64,000 nt of DNA from Tetranychus cinnabarinus (Eukaryota > Arthropoda > Arachnida > Trombidiformes > Tetranychidae). Positions 11,131 through 21,700 of this stretch are shown here, one piece after another (the first letter of the stretch is position 1; each line of letters begins with the position of its first letter). Position numbers and translations under genes: made by a program. The stretch is taken from contig WHVY01000007.1 in NCBI GenBank assembly GCA_022266195.1, positions 3,782,001 through 3,846,000 of the forward strand, in the 5' to 3' direction. The notes below the pieces were generated by a model. The model made no database searches. It was not told the origin of the DNA and worked only from the letters and a program-made list of their open reading frames with translations.

Positions 11131-11560
11131 GCTTTGGTGGGGAGTTTATCATTCACAGGTTCAGGGCTAGTGAGAGAGCAAAGAAGGAGATGAAGAGTGA
11201 GAAAAGGTGGAAAATAGGAAGAGGAAGAAAAGGTAGAGAAGCAGTGAGGAAAAGGGGTTAGCCCTGGATGATGAATTCCGTGAGTGAGTTTTTGGATTTT
11301 CCTGAAACTTTACTTGAAACAAGTTTTATGTAACATTGGGAAAGAAAAGATGATGATAATGAGAATGATAATGAGCATGGAGATGATGATGATAATTGGC
11401 TGGAAGAGAGAGAAAAAAGAATGAGAATTGAAATTGAGAAGCGTCAAAATGATAATGTTAATCCAATGGCTGAATAAAACTGAGTTAACGGCAAGTTTAA
11501 GGGTTGAGATAATTGCCATTTTGTAAGGGGATTAATTAATAGTGGATCAACAAGTTACCA
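11131..11560. other. intergenic
   Basis: Upstream region of the Gly-rich gene, with purine-rich and GATGAT-type low-complexity stretches (11340-11400). No gene seen. Confidence 0.5.
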
Positions 11561-11823
11561 AAACATTGACCTTTCCTTGTAACCCTTTAAACATGAGGTG
11601 AACATTGAAATTTGTAAAAAAAATTGTTTACAATTAACTTTCTCACTTTTCCATTTCTATAGATGAACTTGATAAACTTGTTATACTTCCAATGAACACA
11701 AAACTGGCTTTTCTCTCAGATTATAAGCTTTATCCGGCTTTCTGTATCAATTTACTTCTCCATTGTTCAAGTCTTTAATCAAGAACTTACCTTTACCATG
11801 GAAAATCATTTTACGTTGAAAAC
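11561..11823. repeat. dispersed repeat, copy 2 (unoccupied site)
   Basis: Paralogue of the repeat at 6029-7495. Bases 11561-11610 equal 6029-6078, and 11611 onwards continues as in 7305 onwards. The foldback element is absent, so the junction 11610|11611 shows the target before insertion. It has a few extra bases relative to copy 1 around 11710-11725. Confidence 0.85.
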
Positions 11824-12649
11824 GCCAACGCAATGTTCATCAGATACACCAGTTAAATACAAATGCTGTTGAAGAGATTTCAATTCCAAGTGTAGAGTTT
11901 CAAGCAAAATGTCGGGTTTCTGGTTACATTTTTACTATTCACAGTTAAACAAACATTTACTGGTTATTTTTAGAGTAATTAGGTTAAGCAGATTCATTTA
12001 AATTTCATCCAATTTATGGTTAAATTGTTTAAGTTAACATTGTAATTGTTTGTTTTGAAAAAATAAAGAAATTGTGCGAAATAATTTACTCTCAATGAAG
12101 GCTTGAGATGGAGCCACAATAGAAGTTTAATGTAAATATTATTGTTTATGTGATGTGAAATCAAAAATTGTCTGCCAATTATTTTCTAATCATTTTAATT
12201 TGTTTTAGCATTTTTAATTGAAAATTTTGTAAATTGTTTAGTAGCTCAAGATCTTCCGTCCCGTCTTGCCTTTAATTCAAGTGCACTGAGTATTGAGTAT
12301 TTGCTTTGGAATTGAACTGATGCAATTGAATTTTTTATGGTGAAATTTTATCCTAAATTATATGGTTTAAGGATTAGTCTTTTTTATCTATTGGATTCCA
12401 TTGATTAAGCTGTTTATGTCTGCTTGGTTAATTGATGAATGGATCAACCATCAGAATTGTATGTTTACAGATTTTTGGTTTAAATTGGGTTTAGCTATTT
12501 GGCTCAAACTGATAATTTAAGATGGAGCCACATAACGTAAATGTAAATACAATCTTTTTGTAATGGGAATGAAAAATTAGTTATTTTCTTAAATTAGATG
12601 CAATTTATTTTGTAACCAATTTTAATCTATTTTTATTCTTGTTTTCCAG
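11824..12649. other. intergenic
   Basis: AT-rich spacer. The short motif GATGGAGCCACA occurs twice (near 12108 and 12522). No exon recognised; I looked for a first linker exon of the duplicated GRAM gene and did not see one. Confidence 0.45.
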
Positions 12650-12930
12650 TGATCTAAATACTCCTCTTCTCCATATCACAAGCATTATCTTGTTGGCGTT
12701 TCTGGTTAACATCAATTGTTTTGCATGATTCACAGAATTAACTTTAAGCAAGATCGCTTCATATCATTAACGTCAGATCCAAAGTAAGTTTCAAGTCTCT
12801 TTCAGTTTGTATTAGCTATTTATTCAAGGCTTATGGTGTAATCCATTTTATTTTATTCAATTTAAATAGAGATCAACGGTTATTGAATAATTTTGAGGTT
12901 GAATCGAAGCGATTTGAGACAAAGACTACC
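12650..12930 (+). pseudogene. broken duplicate of the GRAM-protein anchor exons
   Basis: 12650-12783 aligns along its length with the membrane-anchor exon at 15505-15636. It keeps the same TTTTCCAG acceptor and AA|GTAAGT donor, and the same start pattern (TGA-CT-AAAT...CTTCTCCAT). It is two bases longer, with one extra base near 12710 and another in the TTTT run near 12720, so the frame shifts and reaches TGA. The next exon (from 12870, after an AAATAG acceptor) begins DQRLLNNFEVE, which mirrors AQRILDNLQVE at the start of the last GRAM-gene exon (15756). This copy then runs without a break into the N-terminus of the GRAM gene. It is a relic of a tandem duplication. Confidence 0.75.
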
Positions 12931-13593
12931 ATGGAAGAGATTGACGATTCAAAGTCTGTAGACGAAGGACCAACAATTGGTGTTTTGGAACCAGAAATGT
13001 TTGCTGGTGTTGAAACTATTGTTGTACCATCGGAACCTGATTTGACCAACTATAATTCAGTTGAAATGTCTTCGATTGGTGAAGAAAAGACCAAGTTTCA
13101 ATTTTCGGGCAACAACAATGTTTCTTTTCACCGGAGATTCCCTCAAATTGATCCTCAAGAAAATTTGATTGATTATTATTCTTGTGCTCTTCAAGCAGAC
13201 ATACTTCTCCAAGGCCATCTTTATATCACCGAAAACTATTTTGCATTCTATTCAAACATCTTGGGACTCTACAAGACTAAAATTTTGATTCCAGTTTGTG
13301 AAGTTCTCGATATTACTAAGGAGAAAACAGCCATTATTATTCCAAATGCTGTTGGAATTGAGACTCACGAAGGAAAATACGTATTTGCCTCGCTTTTATC
13401 TCGAGAGACAACCTATCGATTGATGGTTGAAGTCTGGAAAAATACTATCTCGGTAATTGAAGATAACATTCGTATCCTCCATGCAAAAACCTGCTTTAAA
13501 TATCCCAATTCAGAATTAGTCTCACTTCTTTATCCAGTTATAAATCTCAGGCGCTCCATTTATTTCCCCAGTTTGCCAGTTTGGTTAGTCTAA
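12931..13593 (+). CDS. GRAM-domain membrane protein: GRAM exon (GRAMD2-like)
   Basis: GRAM proteins of this group sit at ER-plasma membrane contact sites and bind phosphoinositides or sterols through the GRAM domain. I take the ATG in ACCATGG at 12931 as the start; the open frame reaches further left only into duplicated sequence. Residues 1-65 are acidic and polar. The GRAM domain spans about 65-175, with FHRRFPQIDPQENLIDYYSC, ALQADILLQGHLYITENYFA, FYSNILG and ...YVFASLLSRETTYRLM. The frame stays open to 13593. However, a phase-0 donor (TCG|GTAATT, after 13452) would join the phase-0 exon at 14414, giving the usual order GRAM, linker, anchor. Which 3' border is used cannot be told here. Confidence 0.78.
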   Translation: MEEIDDSKSVDEGPTIGVLEPEMFAGVETIVVPSEPDLTNYNSVEMSSIGEEKTKFQFSGNNNVSFHRRFPQIDPQENLIDYYSCALQADILLQGHLYITENYFAFYSNILGLYKTKILIPVCEVLDITKEKTAIIIPNAVGIETHEGKYVFASLLSRETTYRLMVEVWKNTISVIEDNIRILHAKTCFKYPNSELVSLLYPVINLRRSIYFPSLPVWLV

Positions 13594-14413
13594 ACTTAAA
13601 AAAGTCTGTAAACAATTCTCTGCAAGATTTAAAATCGATTCTAGTCAGCCTTGTAACTTTCAAGTTTCCTATCGTCTTGATTACATCTTTAGTTTCATAT
13701 TTTCAAATTAATTAATTTCTCTGATTACATTTGATTCTTACATTGATAATCTTTAAACACATGGACACCATCAAAATTTTGTCGATGATACTCTACCAAG
13801 CCAACAGTTGATCACATTGTTAGAAGCTGCAATAAACATTCCAGACTGCTCAAATAGGCGCAGTATAGATTTGATTATTCATCTATTCTTCTGAACAAGC
13901 AATTTTACTATTTTATCAAGCAAGTTAACAAACCTGATAAAGCTAATTACTATGGATCAAAGGGCATTGAAAATCTCGTTAAAGTACATTTTACTTTGCG
14001 ATAAATGTCTTCAGAAGTGACTTGTTTACCGCATCGAAACTTGATGTTCATCTTAAATTTCCTTATTCATTAATTTCTTTCGGCATTTGATTACTGTTTT
14101 CCAACTTTCAGGGAAATATATTTTTGAAAACAAAAATAATTTAACATCTAAGAAGGCAATCTATTGTTATCCATCACAATAGTTGAATTTTCAGATTATA
14201 ATTGAAAATGAATAAAGACGGTTTCTATTGGAAGCAGCTTTTGCTATGTCAGTCAATTGATAGGCTTTTTGTTTTTAATCATTTTTTCCTTCTAAATCAG
14301 CTTTAGATTATAAACATTTTCATAACCTGCCCTACTAACCATCCACTGCTTAACCAATTAACCGAATAACTTATTGTGAATCAAATTATTATCTTAAGCG
14401 AGATTCTTTTCAG
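13594..14413 (+). other. probable GRAM-gene intron
   Basis: AT-rich sequence between the GRAM exon and the linker exon, ending in a TTCTTTTCAG acceptor. If the donor at 13453 is used, the intron starts there. Nothing else seen. Confidence 0.55.
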
Positions 14414-14898
14414 ATGGACACCTTTCCATATGACCGATTAAGAACCGTCCAAGGAGGTACAACCGACAATTCAAGTCCATCAACACCAACCACGGAAGAA
14501 GCTTTAAAATCCCTGTTACCCGAAGTTAAAAGTGATTCCGGACTATCAGTAGCAACCTTAAAACCTCTTGATTTAGAAATAGTTGCTAAATCAGCTTCAA
14601 TTAAATCCAACAAGTTGGTTAGACGGTCAAAAGTGACAAGACCAGGTTTTCAAAACTGTAGTGATACAAGCACCCCGGAGACGGCCAGTGATCTAGATTA
14701 TGCCCAAGATGAGGATCAAGTCAATGGCGATAGAATCAGCAGTAGAATGAGCAATTCAAAAGAAAAGGCCCAACGGAAAAGTAAATCAGCATTTAAGGTT
14801 AATAGCCATGAAAATGAGAGCAAAAAGCGTACATTGGTATTTGAAAGTTGGAAACGATTATCTTTACTGATTAAATCTTTTCGAGATAAACTCAAAAG
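14414..14898 (+). CDS. GRAM-domain protein: linker exon
   Basis: Begins right after a TTTTCAG acceptor and ends AAAAG|GTGAGC in phase 2. The 161 codons are rich in Ser/Thr/Lys/Glu (for example TDNSSPSTPTTEEALKSLLP) and close with a basic amphipathic stretch, SWKRLSLLIKSFRDKLK. No fold is expected; this is the disordered linker between the GRAM domain and the membrane anchor. The first codon is ATG, so this exon could alternatively start a shorter product without the GRAM domain. I favour an internal exon because of the perfect acceptor just before it. Confidence 0.7.
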
Positions 14899-15504
14899 GT
14901 GAGCAAAGGTTTATTTTCCTCCATTCGTTGCTCAACCTTACCTAACTTGCAGTTATTATTACATTGTCATCTTTAAACACTAGTTACTTCCATCACACTT
15001 GTTTTCATCCTTTCTCACATGTATCAATTGTGTCGTCTTGACTTGCATGTAATGCAATATTTTAAATTGATTGGATATTAGTTTTCAGAAACAAACAAAA
15101 AAATTATTGTCAAAACGTTAAACATTTCCTCTTCAATGTCACCAATACCTTTGAATCAGTCATTTGATTAAGGTATAGATTTGATTTGTTTGTTGGAGTC
15201 AACTTAAGTTGTCATTGAAAGGTAGACTTTAATTTGATTTGTCAATGTCTGTTCATCTCTTTGTTTAAAATTGATATTTTGAAAGCAAAAGATTGATCCA
15301 TTTCCTTGCTTTCTCATTTTCATTGGACTAAACAGGACTTAATGTTTAAACTTTGCATATCACATTAGATTAGCTAATCATTGATAAATTAAAACTAATG
15401 CCATTCAAGTTTAATCTTTGCTGTCATAATAATTATCATAGATTTCATGAAATTACCATTAATTCAACTGTTAATTCAAATAACCATTTTTTTCTACTTT
15501 TCAG
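14899..15504 (+). other. GRAM-gene intron
   Basis: A 606-bp intron from the GTGAGC donor to the TACTTTTCAG acceptor. Nothing else seen. Confidence 0.7.
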
Positions 15505-15636
15505 TGACTTTAAATTACCTTTTCTCCATATTGCAATAATTATCTTGCTGACATATCTATTAATATCGACTGTTTGCATGATCCATAGAATTAACTTATT
15601 ACAAGAACTGTTTGATTCATTAACATCAAATCCAAA
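15505..15636 (+). CDS. GRAM-domain protein: membrane-anchor exon
   Basis: A 132-base exon. The first T completes Ser with the preceding exon. It then reads DFKLPFLHIAIIILLTYLLI, a hydrophobic segment of about 20 residues, followed by STVCMIHRINLLQELFDSLT. One membrane span near the C-terminus followed by a short helical tail is the layout of GRAMD2-type proteins. The donor is AA|GTAAGT. A broken duplicate of this exon lies at 12650-12783. Confidence 0.78.
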
Positions 15637-15755
15637 GTAAGTCCTCATTTAAATTGTAATTTTAGTTTACTAATTCTCCAATAATTTTGCTGTATTTTTT
15701 TGCATAAATTCATTCTAATTTTATTGTTTCCGTATAATTTTTTGTTGTTTTTTAG

Positions 15756-15960
15756 AGCTCAACGGATATTGGATAATTTACAGGTTGAACAGATACGAAT
15801 TGATTTGAGTGCAAACATGGTTAAAATGGATGACCTAAAATCTAGTCTGTTACATTTATTAGATTCCGTCGAAAAAGTATTCAATTCCGATTGTGCCAAT
15901 CCAAAAACTAATATGTTCATGAAACCATCTATGCTCAATACATGCCCTGTAAAAAAATAG
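15756..15960 (+). CDS. GRAM-domain protein: terminal exon
   Basis: Follows a GTTTTTTAG acceptor. The first A completes the Lys codon, then 67 codons run to TAG at 15958-15960. It starts AQRILDNLQVEQIRIDLS, a likely amphipathic or coiled-coil helix, and ends in a Cys/Lys tail (NTCPVKK). Its opening is echoed at 12870, in front of the GRAM exon, which marks the duplication. A poly(A) signal follows at 16080. Confidence 0.75.
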
Positions 15961-16055
15961 ATTATAATTGTATTAAAATTTAAGCTTAAAGTGTAACTTG
16001 ATAAATAATTTTGTTCAGGCAATCAGCCAAGTAAAATGCAAACACTTCAATAACT

Positions 16056-16061
16056 TTTATT
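16056..16061 (-). terminator. poly(A) signal of the perilipin gene
   Basis: AATAAA on the minus strand, 71 bases past the perilipin stop. Confidence 0.55.
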
Positions 16062-16079
16062 GTAAAGTTTCGATTAAAA

Positions 16080-16085
16080 AATAAA
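16080..16085 (+). terminator. poly(A) signal of the GRAM gene
   Basis: AATAAA on the plus strand, 120 bases past the GRAM-gene stop. It lies beyond the signal of the opposing perilipin gene, so the two 3' UTRs would overlap. Confidence 0.5.
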
Positions 16086-16131
16086 GCTAACAAAAATGTA
16101 TATTGGAATTTGATCCTTATTGACTATCAGT

Positions 16132-17004
16132 CTAGCAATCTTTTTCTTTTTCCTTTTCCTTTTCTTTCTTTTCTCCTGAATGGGGAAGATAATGTTCAAA
16201 AGTTTTATCGGCAAAATCAAATGCAGAGAGGGCCATTTTGGACAGTGCTTTAGTAGTGAAATCAGGGAGATAAGAGAGACTTGCACGAACGGTATCTTCT
16301 AAAGCTTTGGCGCATTTAACCAGGTCGAGGTGGCTTCGCACTTGTTCAAAGGTATCGTAACCCCGTTTCTGTAATGATTGGAGTCTTGATGATGCCTGTC
16401 GGGTAACTCGTAATCGAACCTTATTAGACAGATTACCAGCTCTTCTTATCACATTTCGGACAGTTTCCGCATCAACAGGTTCTTGGTCTGGAATTGAGTC
16501 GTTATTTTCTTGTTCACCATTCTTCTCTATTTCTGCTAGTTCTTCATCAGATGCAGGAAGATAATAATCAACAGTTTTATCCGCTAAATCGACAGCAGCA
16601 ACCGCCAATTTTGCCAATGTTTTAGTTGGATGAGTGGAAATGGTAGAGAGACTTTGACGAACGAGCTCTTCCACAACCTTAGTGTGTTTCACCAAATCAA
16701 AAGTATTTTTCACGGTATCCAGAGTTTCATGACCTTTTTGAGATAATGATTGAAGTTTGGACGAAGCTTCCCTGGTAACTCGTACTCTCATTTTGTTAGA
16801 TAAAGCACCAACTTTTCTGATGACATTTCGAAGGGTTTCTGCATCATCAGCAGTTTGATCAGGATTGGAATCGTTGGCTATTGATTCCTCAATTTCTTGA
16901 TCGGAAGGAGGAAGATAATAATCCACAGTTTTATTTGTCAAATCAACAGCTGAAAGGATGACCTTGGATAAAGCCTGGGTATAAGAATTAATGATAACAC
17001 TCAT
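16132..17004 (-). CDS. perilipin-like lipid droplet protein with internal duplication
   Basis: 290 residues in one exon, starting at the first ATG. Perilipins coat lipid droplets and control access of lipases to stored triglyceride. The protein has two full repeats and one partial. Each begins with an AxVDLxxKTVDYYLP motif (about residues 18-31, 118-131 and a weaker FADKTFEHYLP near 265). In the first two, an acidic stretch follows, then DAETxRNVIRxxGxLSNKxRxRVTR, a QSL segment and a helical DLVKxxK stretch. This pairing of a DYYLP motif with a LSNK-VR helix is what I know from insect Lsd-type perilipins, which normally carry it once. The tail is a KEKEKEK run. A TATA box lies 118 bp upstream. 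Confidence 0.75.
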   Translation of the reverse strand: MSVIINSYTQALSKVILSAVDLTNKTVDYYLPPSDQEIEESIANDSNPDQTADDAETLRNVIRKVGALSNKMRVRVTREASSKLQSLSQKGHETLDTVKNTFDLVKHTKVVEELVRQSLSTISTHPTKTLAKLAVAAVDLADKTVDYYLPASDEELAEIEKNGEQENNDSIPDQEPVDAETVRNVIRRAGNLSNKVRLRVTRQASSRLQSLQKRGYDTFEQVRSHLDLVKCAKALEDTVRASLSYLPDFTTKALSKMALSAFDFADKTFEHYLPHSGEKKEKEKEKEKDC

Positions 17005-17746
17005 GATGACTTAAAAAGGTAGATTTAAAACAATAAAACTTTGAAAGTTACAATTTTAAACAGAAAAGTTAGATAATGACTTGATAAAAACGATTTGATG
17101 AAAATTAATGTTACTTTACATCTTATATACAAATTGTCATTCCTATTTACAAATCACTGTCTAGAAAGTTCCTGTCATACACTACCATCTAACGGTGAAA
17201 AAAGTAAAACTCAATTTGTGCTGTCATCTACTGAGAGAGCAACGGATTCGGGAGTAACAGTTTGTTGACGGCAAAAAAGCGGTTTTCGTTGGGTTGCTGA
17301 AGATGATCATCAAACTAGAACCAAGTTTGAAGTCGGGTTTAGTTGGTGTTTTAACTTGTCTCAGTTGACGGTTTGCTCCGTCAGTTCATAACTCAACATA
17401 TCTCAAGTTACCTAAAGAAAACTTTTTCCCAATTTCCCGGTGTTTTGTTTTTTGCTATCACAACTCTACAACTGACTCGATTGAAATTAATTTTTGGTGA
17501 TAATTTTACAAATTATTTACTCTTTTCTCTATCATCTTCATTTCTTTTTAATCAATAGCAACTCTTGGTACATTGGATTCAATTCGGATGACTTCGTTTC
17601 TGGTTAATACCCATTGTCGTTCATTGTGCTCACCCTTGGTGCAAAATTTCCAGACAGTCTTCGAAATATAACAATCATCCTGTACATATTTCGGACTGTC
17701 GACACATTATATTGGATTGTAGCATCAATTTTTCTCTTCCATAACC
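17005..17746. other. divergent intergenic region
   Basis: Lies between the perilipin gene (-) and the LRR receptor gene (+) and probably carries both promoters. A TTTAATCAATAG acceptor-like string ends at 17559, so a 5' UTR intron of the LRR gene is possible. No separate gene seen. Confidence 0.45.
17122..17129 (-). promoter_or_regulatory. TATA box of the perilipin gene
   Basis: TATATAAG on the minus strand, 118 bases before the ATG at 17004; a start site near 17092 would give a leader of about 90 bases. Confidence 0.55.
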
Positions 17747-18772
17747 ATGACATGTAAATACAAGTTGTCAACCCAATCATCAACATCAAGTTTTCAAACA
17801 GACCGAGACTCGCCAGTTAACGGTCAACAATATGCGTTACAATTTATACCTTTCATGTCCAGTCATTGTTTTAAAAGTAAAGTAAACCTTCCAGGATTGC
17901 AGTTAATGTTGAAGTTATTTTATTCTGGGCCATCTTCAAGAAAAGGGAAAAGTGTTCACAACCGAACTCTATTTCAAGCCAATGCCAATCATGGAAACTT
18001 CAATGTGATATCCTTTTTACTGCTAACAATTGTCTACTTATGTTTAATAACCAGGCATGTGAATTGTCAACCTCGACTGCCAACAGCAACGTCCAATGCT
18101 CAACCAAATTATCATCTTCGACCATCGCCATCCTTGACATTAAATCCCAATCATAGGTATCATCAAAATTACAGTTTACCAGCTCAAAATCAACAGCAAC
18201 CACCCAAACAACATCATAAACAGCAACCACAACAACCACAGCCACAACAGTCGCAGCAAATAAATGCCAATTACTATCAATATCATCAATCAATACCTTG
18301 CCGGGACTTACCTGATCCATATGGTTTCCAAAGTCTCCCTTGCTATTGTACCCTAGAACCCAACAATTCAACCCACATCAATTGTGATTCAGTACCTTTT
18401 TTCGGTCCCTTCCAAGTTGCCTCTTCCTTATCCTCTCCAACCTACACTGGTCGTCGAGTGTCCAGTTACACTCAACGTCATGCAGGAATTCAAAGTCTAC
18501 AATCTCAGCTATTCACTGCCAGTGGAATTAAATTACGTAAACTGGACTTTTCGCACAATCTCTTGCGTCGATTTCACGAAAGGTTTCTCGACGGAATTGA
18601 ACCCTTTCTGATAGAGATTAATTTTTCTCACAATTTACTTGGTGATACATTGAATCCAATCTTTTCAACCAATGAATTTTACCTTCTCTCCTCATTACAA
18701 GTCTTAGATTTATCTTACAATCAACTTCGAGCATTGGATTCCAACATATTTAAAGGTCTTAAAAATTTAACG
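17747..18772 (+). CDS. LRR receptor (chaoptin/artichoke type): first coding exon
   Basis: Proteins of this type are extracellular leucine-rich repeat adhesion or matrix-organising molecules. The frame opens at ATG 17747; another in-frame ATG is at 17906. A hydrophobic signal sequence (VISFLLLTIVYLCLI) ends before CQPRLP near 18066. Then come a Gln/Pro/His-rich low-complexity region (18180-18260) and an N-terminal cap with PCRDLPDPYGFQSLPCYC and INCDSVPFFG. The first LRRs follow (LRKLDFSHNLLRRF, LQVLDLSYNQLRAL). The exon ends KNLT in phase 0 at an ACG|GTAAGT donor. The long N-terminal piece before the signal sequence is odd, so the true start may be 17906 or in an upstream exon. Confidence 0.85.
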
Positions 18773-21700
18773 GTAAGTCACTTATTTTTTGTTCTCATTA
18801 TTCACCATTTTACAATCACCATCACCAATCAAATCATCCAAATCTATTGCTTTTTTGTTACCTGCCATTACCAGTCAAGTGAATCAAAATAGCGCATTTT
18901 ACAGAGTAAAGAAGCTTTTTCTTTCTCTTCCTTTAACTTATTATCATTTACTTCAATCTAATAATTGATGGGAATTGTAATCATCATCGATTGTCTAAGC
19001 TTTTACCCAACTTGTATCTCATATAATAGTAATAATAATCCCAATAATCCTAATATACTTTGCTTAATCTTAAAATTGTCTTGAGAACAAATTAGAGTTA
19101 AATTGAAGCAGCCAGAGAAACAGATTGACAGACTGAAAGGAAAATGATCAAATTTCATCGTCAAAAGTACCGTCACCATTGTATCATCAGTTCAATCTTT
19201 TTCCTTTGGATTAATCTTGATCCAGATAAAATGAAAAACCCAAACCTTTTCTCATTTTGGCGCAAGTTTCATTCAACCTTCAATCATGATCCAAAATATA
19301 CTCTCCGATTCCCATGGCGTAACCAAACAATCATGATCTTCCCATGAAAAGGTCACAATAAATATAATAGCAAATCTCTGATTTATAGAAGAGCCATCTT
19401 CACTTCAAACTAAACCAATCGTAAGCTCTGAAAAAAGGTCTCAAGAAAGCAATAATATATTTATACAAAAATACATCAAAAGCATGTTAATCATCATTTG
19501 ATAAAACAATAACCCAAACTAAAAACCAACATTTTATCAATTTAAACATTTAGCATAGGATTAACCCTTAAACCTCTTTGATTAACTGAATATCAGCCTC
19601 ATCAGGCTCATCATCATCATTCATCCTCATCTTAGCCTTGTTCTGTCAGCGATTTTTTGCCCATTTTAACTCATCAATTTAAGCTCTTTGTTTGTACATG
19701 ATTCGTGTTTGCTTGATAAATTAAACAAGTTCAATTCTCCCTCCATTTTTTGACAACTTGTAACCATTTTGTAAGATAACCTTTTTTGTTCACCAGTTTA
19801 CCTTGACAAATGTTTTCTTGTTAAAGTTGATTATAATCAGCATCATCATAACCATCATTAACTGTCAATTGTCACAAAGGTTAAAATGAAAAGTGAGTCC
19901 CAAAATAAGGCTAAAGAGAGAGAGAAGCAAAAAAAAGAGGAACAATAATAATTACATGATTCTTCTTATTGTTATCATTATCATTATTTGATTGCTACGT
20001 CAATTATAGTTCAATTGTCCAGCCAATAAAATGGTTTAGTCTCACTGGGCTCATTTTACACACTTACCCACATCAAGTCTCACCATGATTCAGTCTTTCA
20101 TTATCATCTTTACCAACCTCACCACCATCACTATTCAGGTCATTCCTATTGCTATCCATTTACTGTTACTTCTGACTTACTCAATTATAATAAGAAGAAA
20201 AAAATAAGTCGACTTCCAAGTTGATCAGAATCACATTTTCATTGTTACAATAAAAATTATCAATTGTTTGAACAAAACTTAATATGATGAAGCAAATTGT
20301 ACCAAGCTTTTCACCCTTTAATTGGAGTGACAAAAGAATAGGAAATTTGTTGGACTAAAAAAAGATGTTAAAGTTCAATAAATTGTTGGATATTTTGTAT
20401 GAAAAATGGTCTAAATTGCATTGTAAAAATACTTTGTATGCAACAACGAATCTGAACAATTGTCACCTTTTTTAATTGCAATTAATCAAGATGAATCTCT
20501 TGATTCACTTATTAATACTCTTCTTGAGACAGTCAATGTTTTTGCAATCAAATTAGCACAATTTACATTAACTAAAAGCTCATAATTCAATTGTGAAAGT
20601 AAAGCTTCGTTTTCGTGAAACTTATTGTGTTAAATCATTAACCATGGATTAACCAGGAAAGTGTTTCTTGTAAATTGATTATACAAGTGAGGATGAGCTT
20701 AAAAATTATCTTTAGATTTAATCTCAATTTTTGTGAATCTTTGCCAATGCATATCATTTCATTGAAATTTTGCACCAAAAGAGATTGAAACAAAGCGATT
20801 CAGTGAACCTTTCATTGATGTACCAAAACGGTAAACGCACTGTAACTCGATTACAGGTGAAAATGAAGATTGTATTGAAAAGCAAAATGGTTTGAAAGTT
20901 GAGATGAGTTGAAAGGAAGTGCTTAAGTTGATTTATGCATAACTCAATTGTTGAGATAATTTTGCTTTTTTCTTGAAAAAACATTTACATTAATGAATAC
21001 GATGATGGATATGATGATGATTTAAAAGGAATGATCACAGCGTGATTGAGCAAAGGAAATGGCCAATGATAAGACTCAGAGTTATGATAATCATGATAAT
21101 GACATTTGTTATCAGAAACTTGAAGCTTACCATTTTGGGTTAACCTGAATCAACTGGTCAAGGTTTACTGGTCTTTACACCATCTTTGTGGGTTTCACCG
21201 GGTTCATCGTTAATTAAACTGTTTCACCATAAAATGTTCCTACTCTTTTTGACCACTCAAAGTTCACACTGAATTCAGTTGAATATCAATTTATCCAATT
21301 TTCGGTTAATGGTTAACCAAAATTCAGGCGTGATAATGTGCTTTTTGGTAATACTTTCAACTCGCATCGGTATCAATGAAATGCGCCAAAAAAATGTTTT
21401 CGTCTCTTTGACTGAAAATGTCGACTTTTTATGTAACTCTGATCCATTGTTTGGCTCAGATTGTCACTCATTTTTTTACCTTAAATTCCCACCACTGACA
21501 GCATGTCACTTTCATTTTGTTATTGCTTATTTTCATTGTAAAATTTAATGAGATTTTCCTCTTTTCCTCACCAAAAATTGTCTTCTTTTCTCTCTTTCCC
21601 TTTATTTTTAACCTGTTTATCAGTTGTGCAGTTTTTTCGCCATCTCCAAACAAAAGTAACATCAACTGCTGTTGTTGCTAATTGTTGACTGATTTTTACC

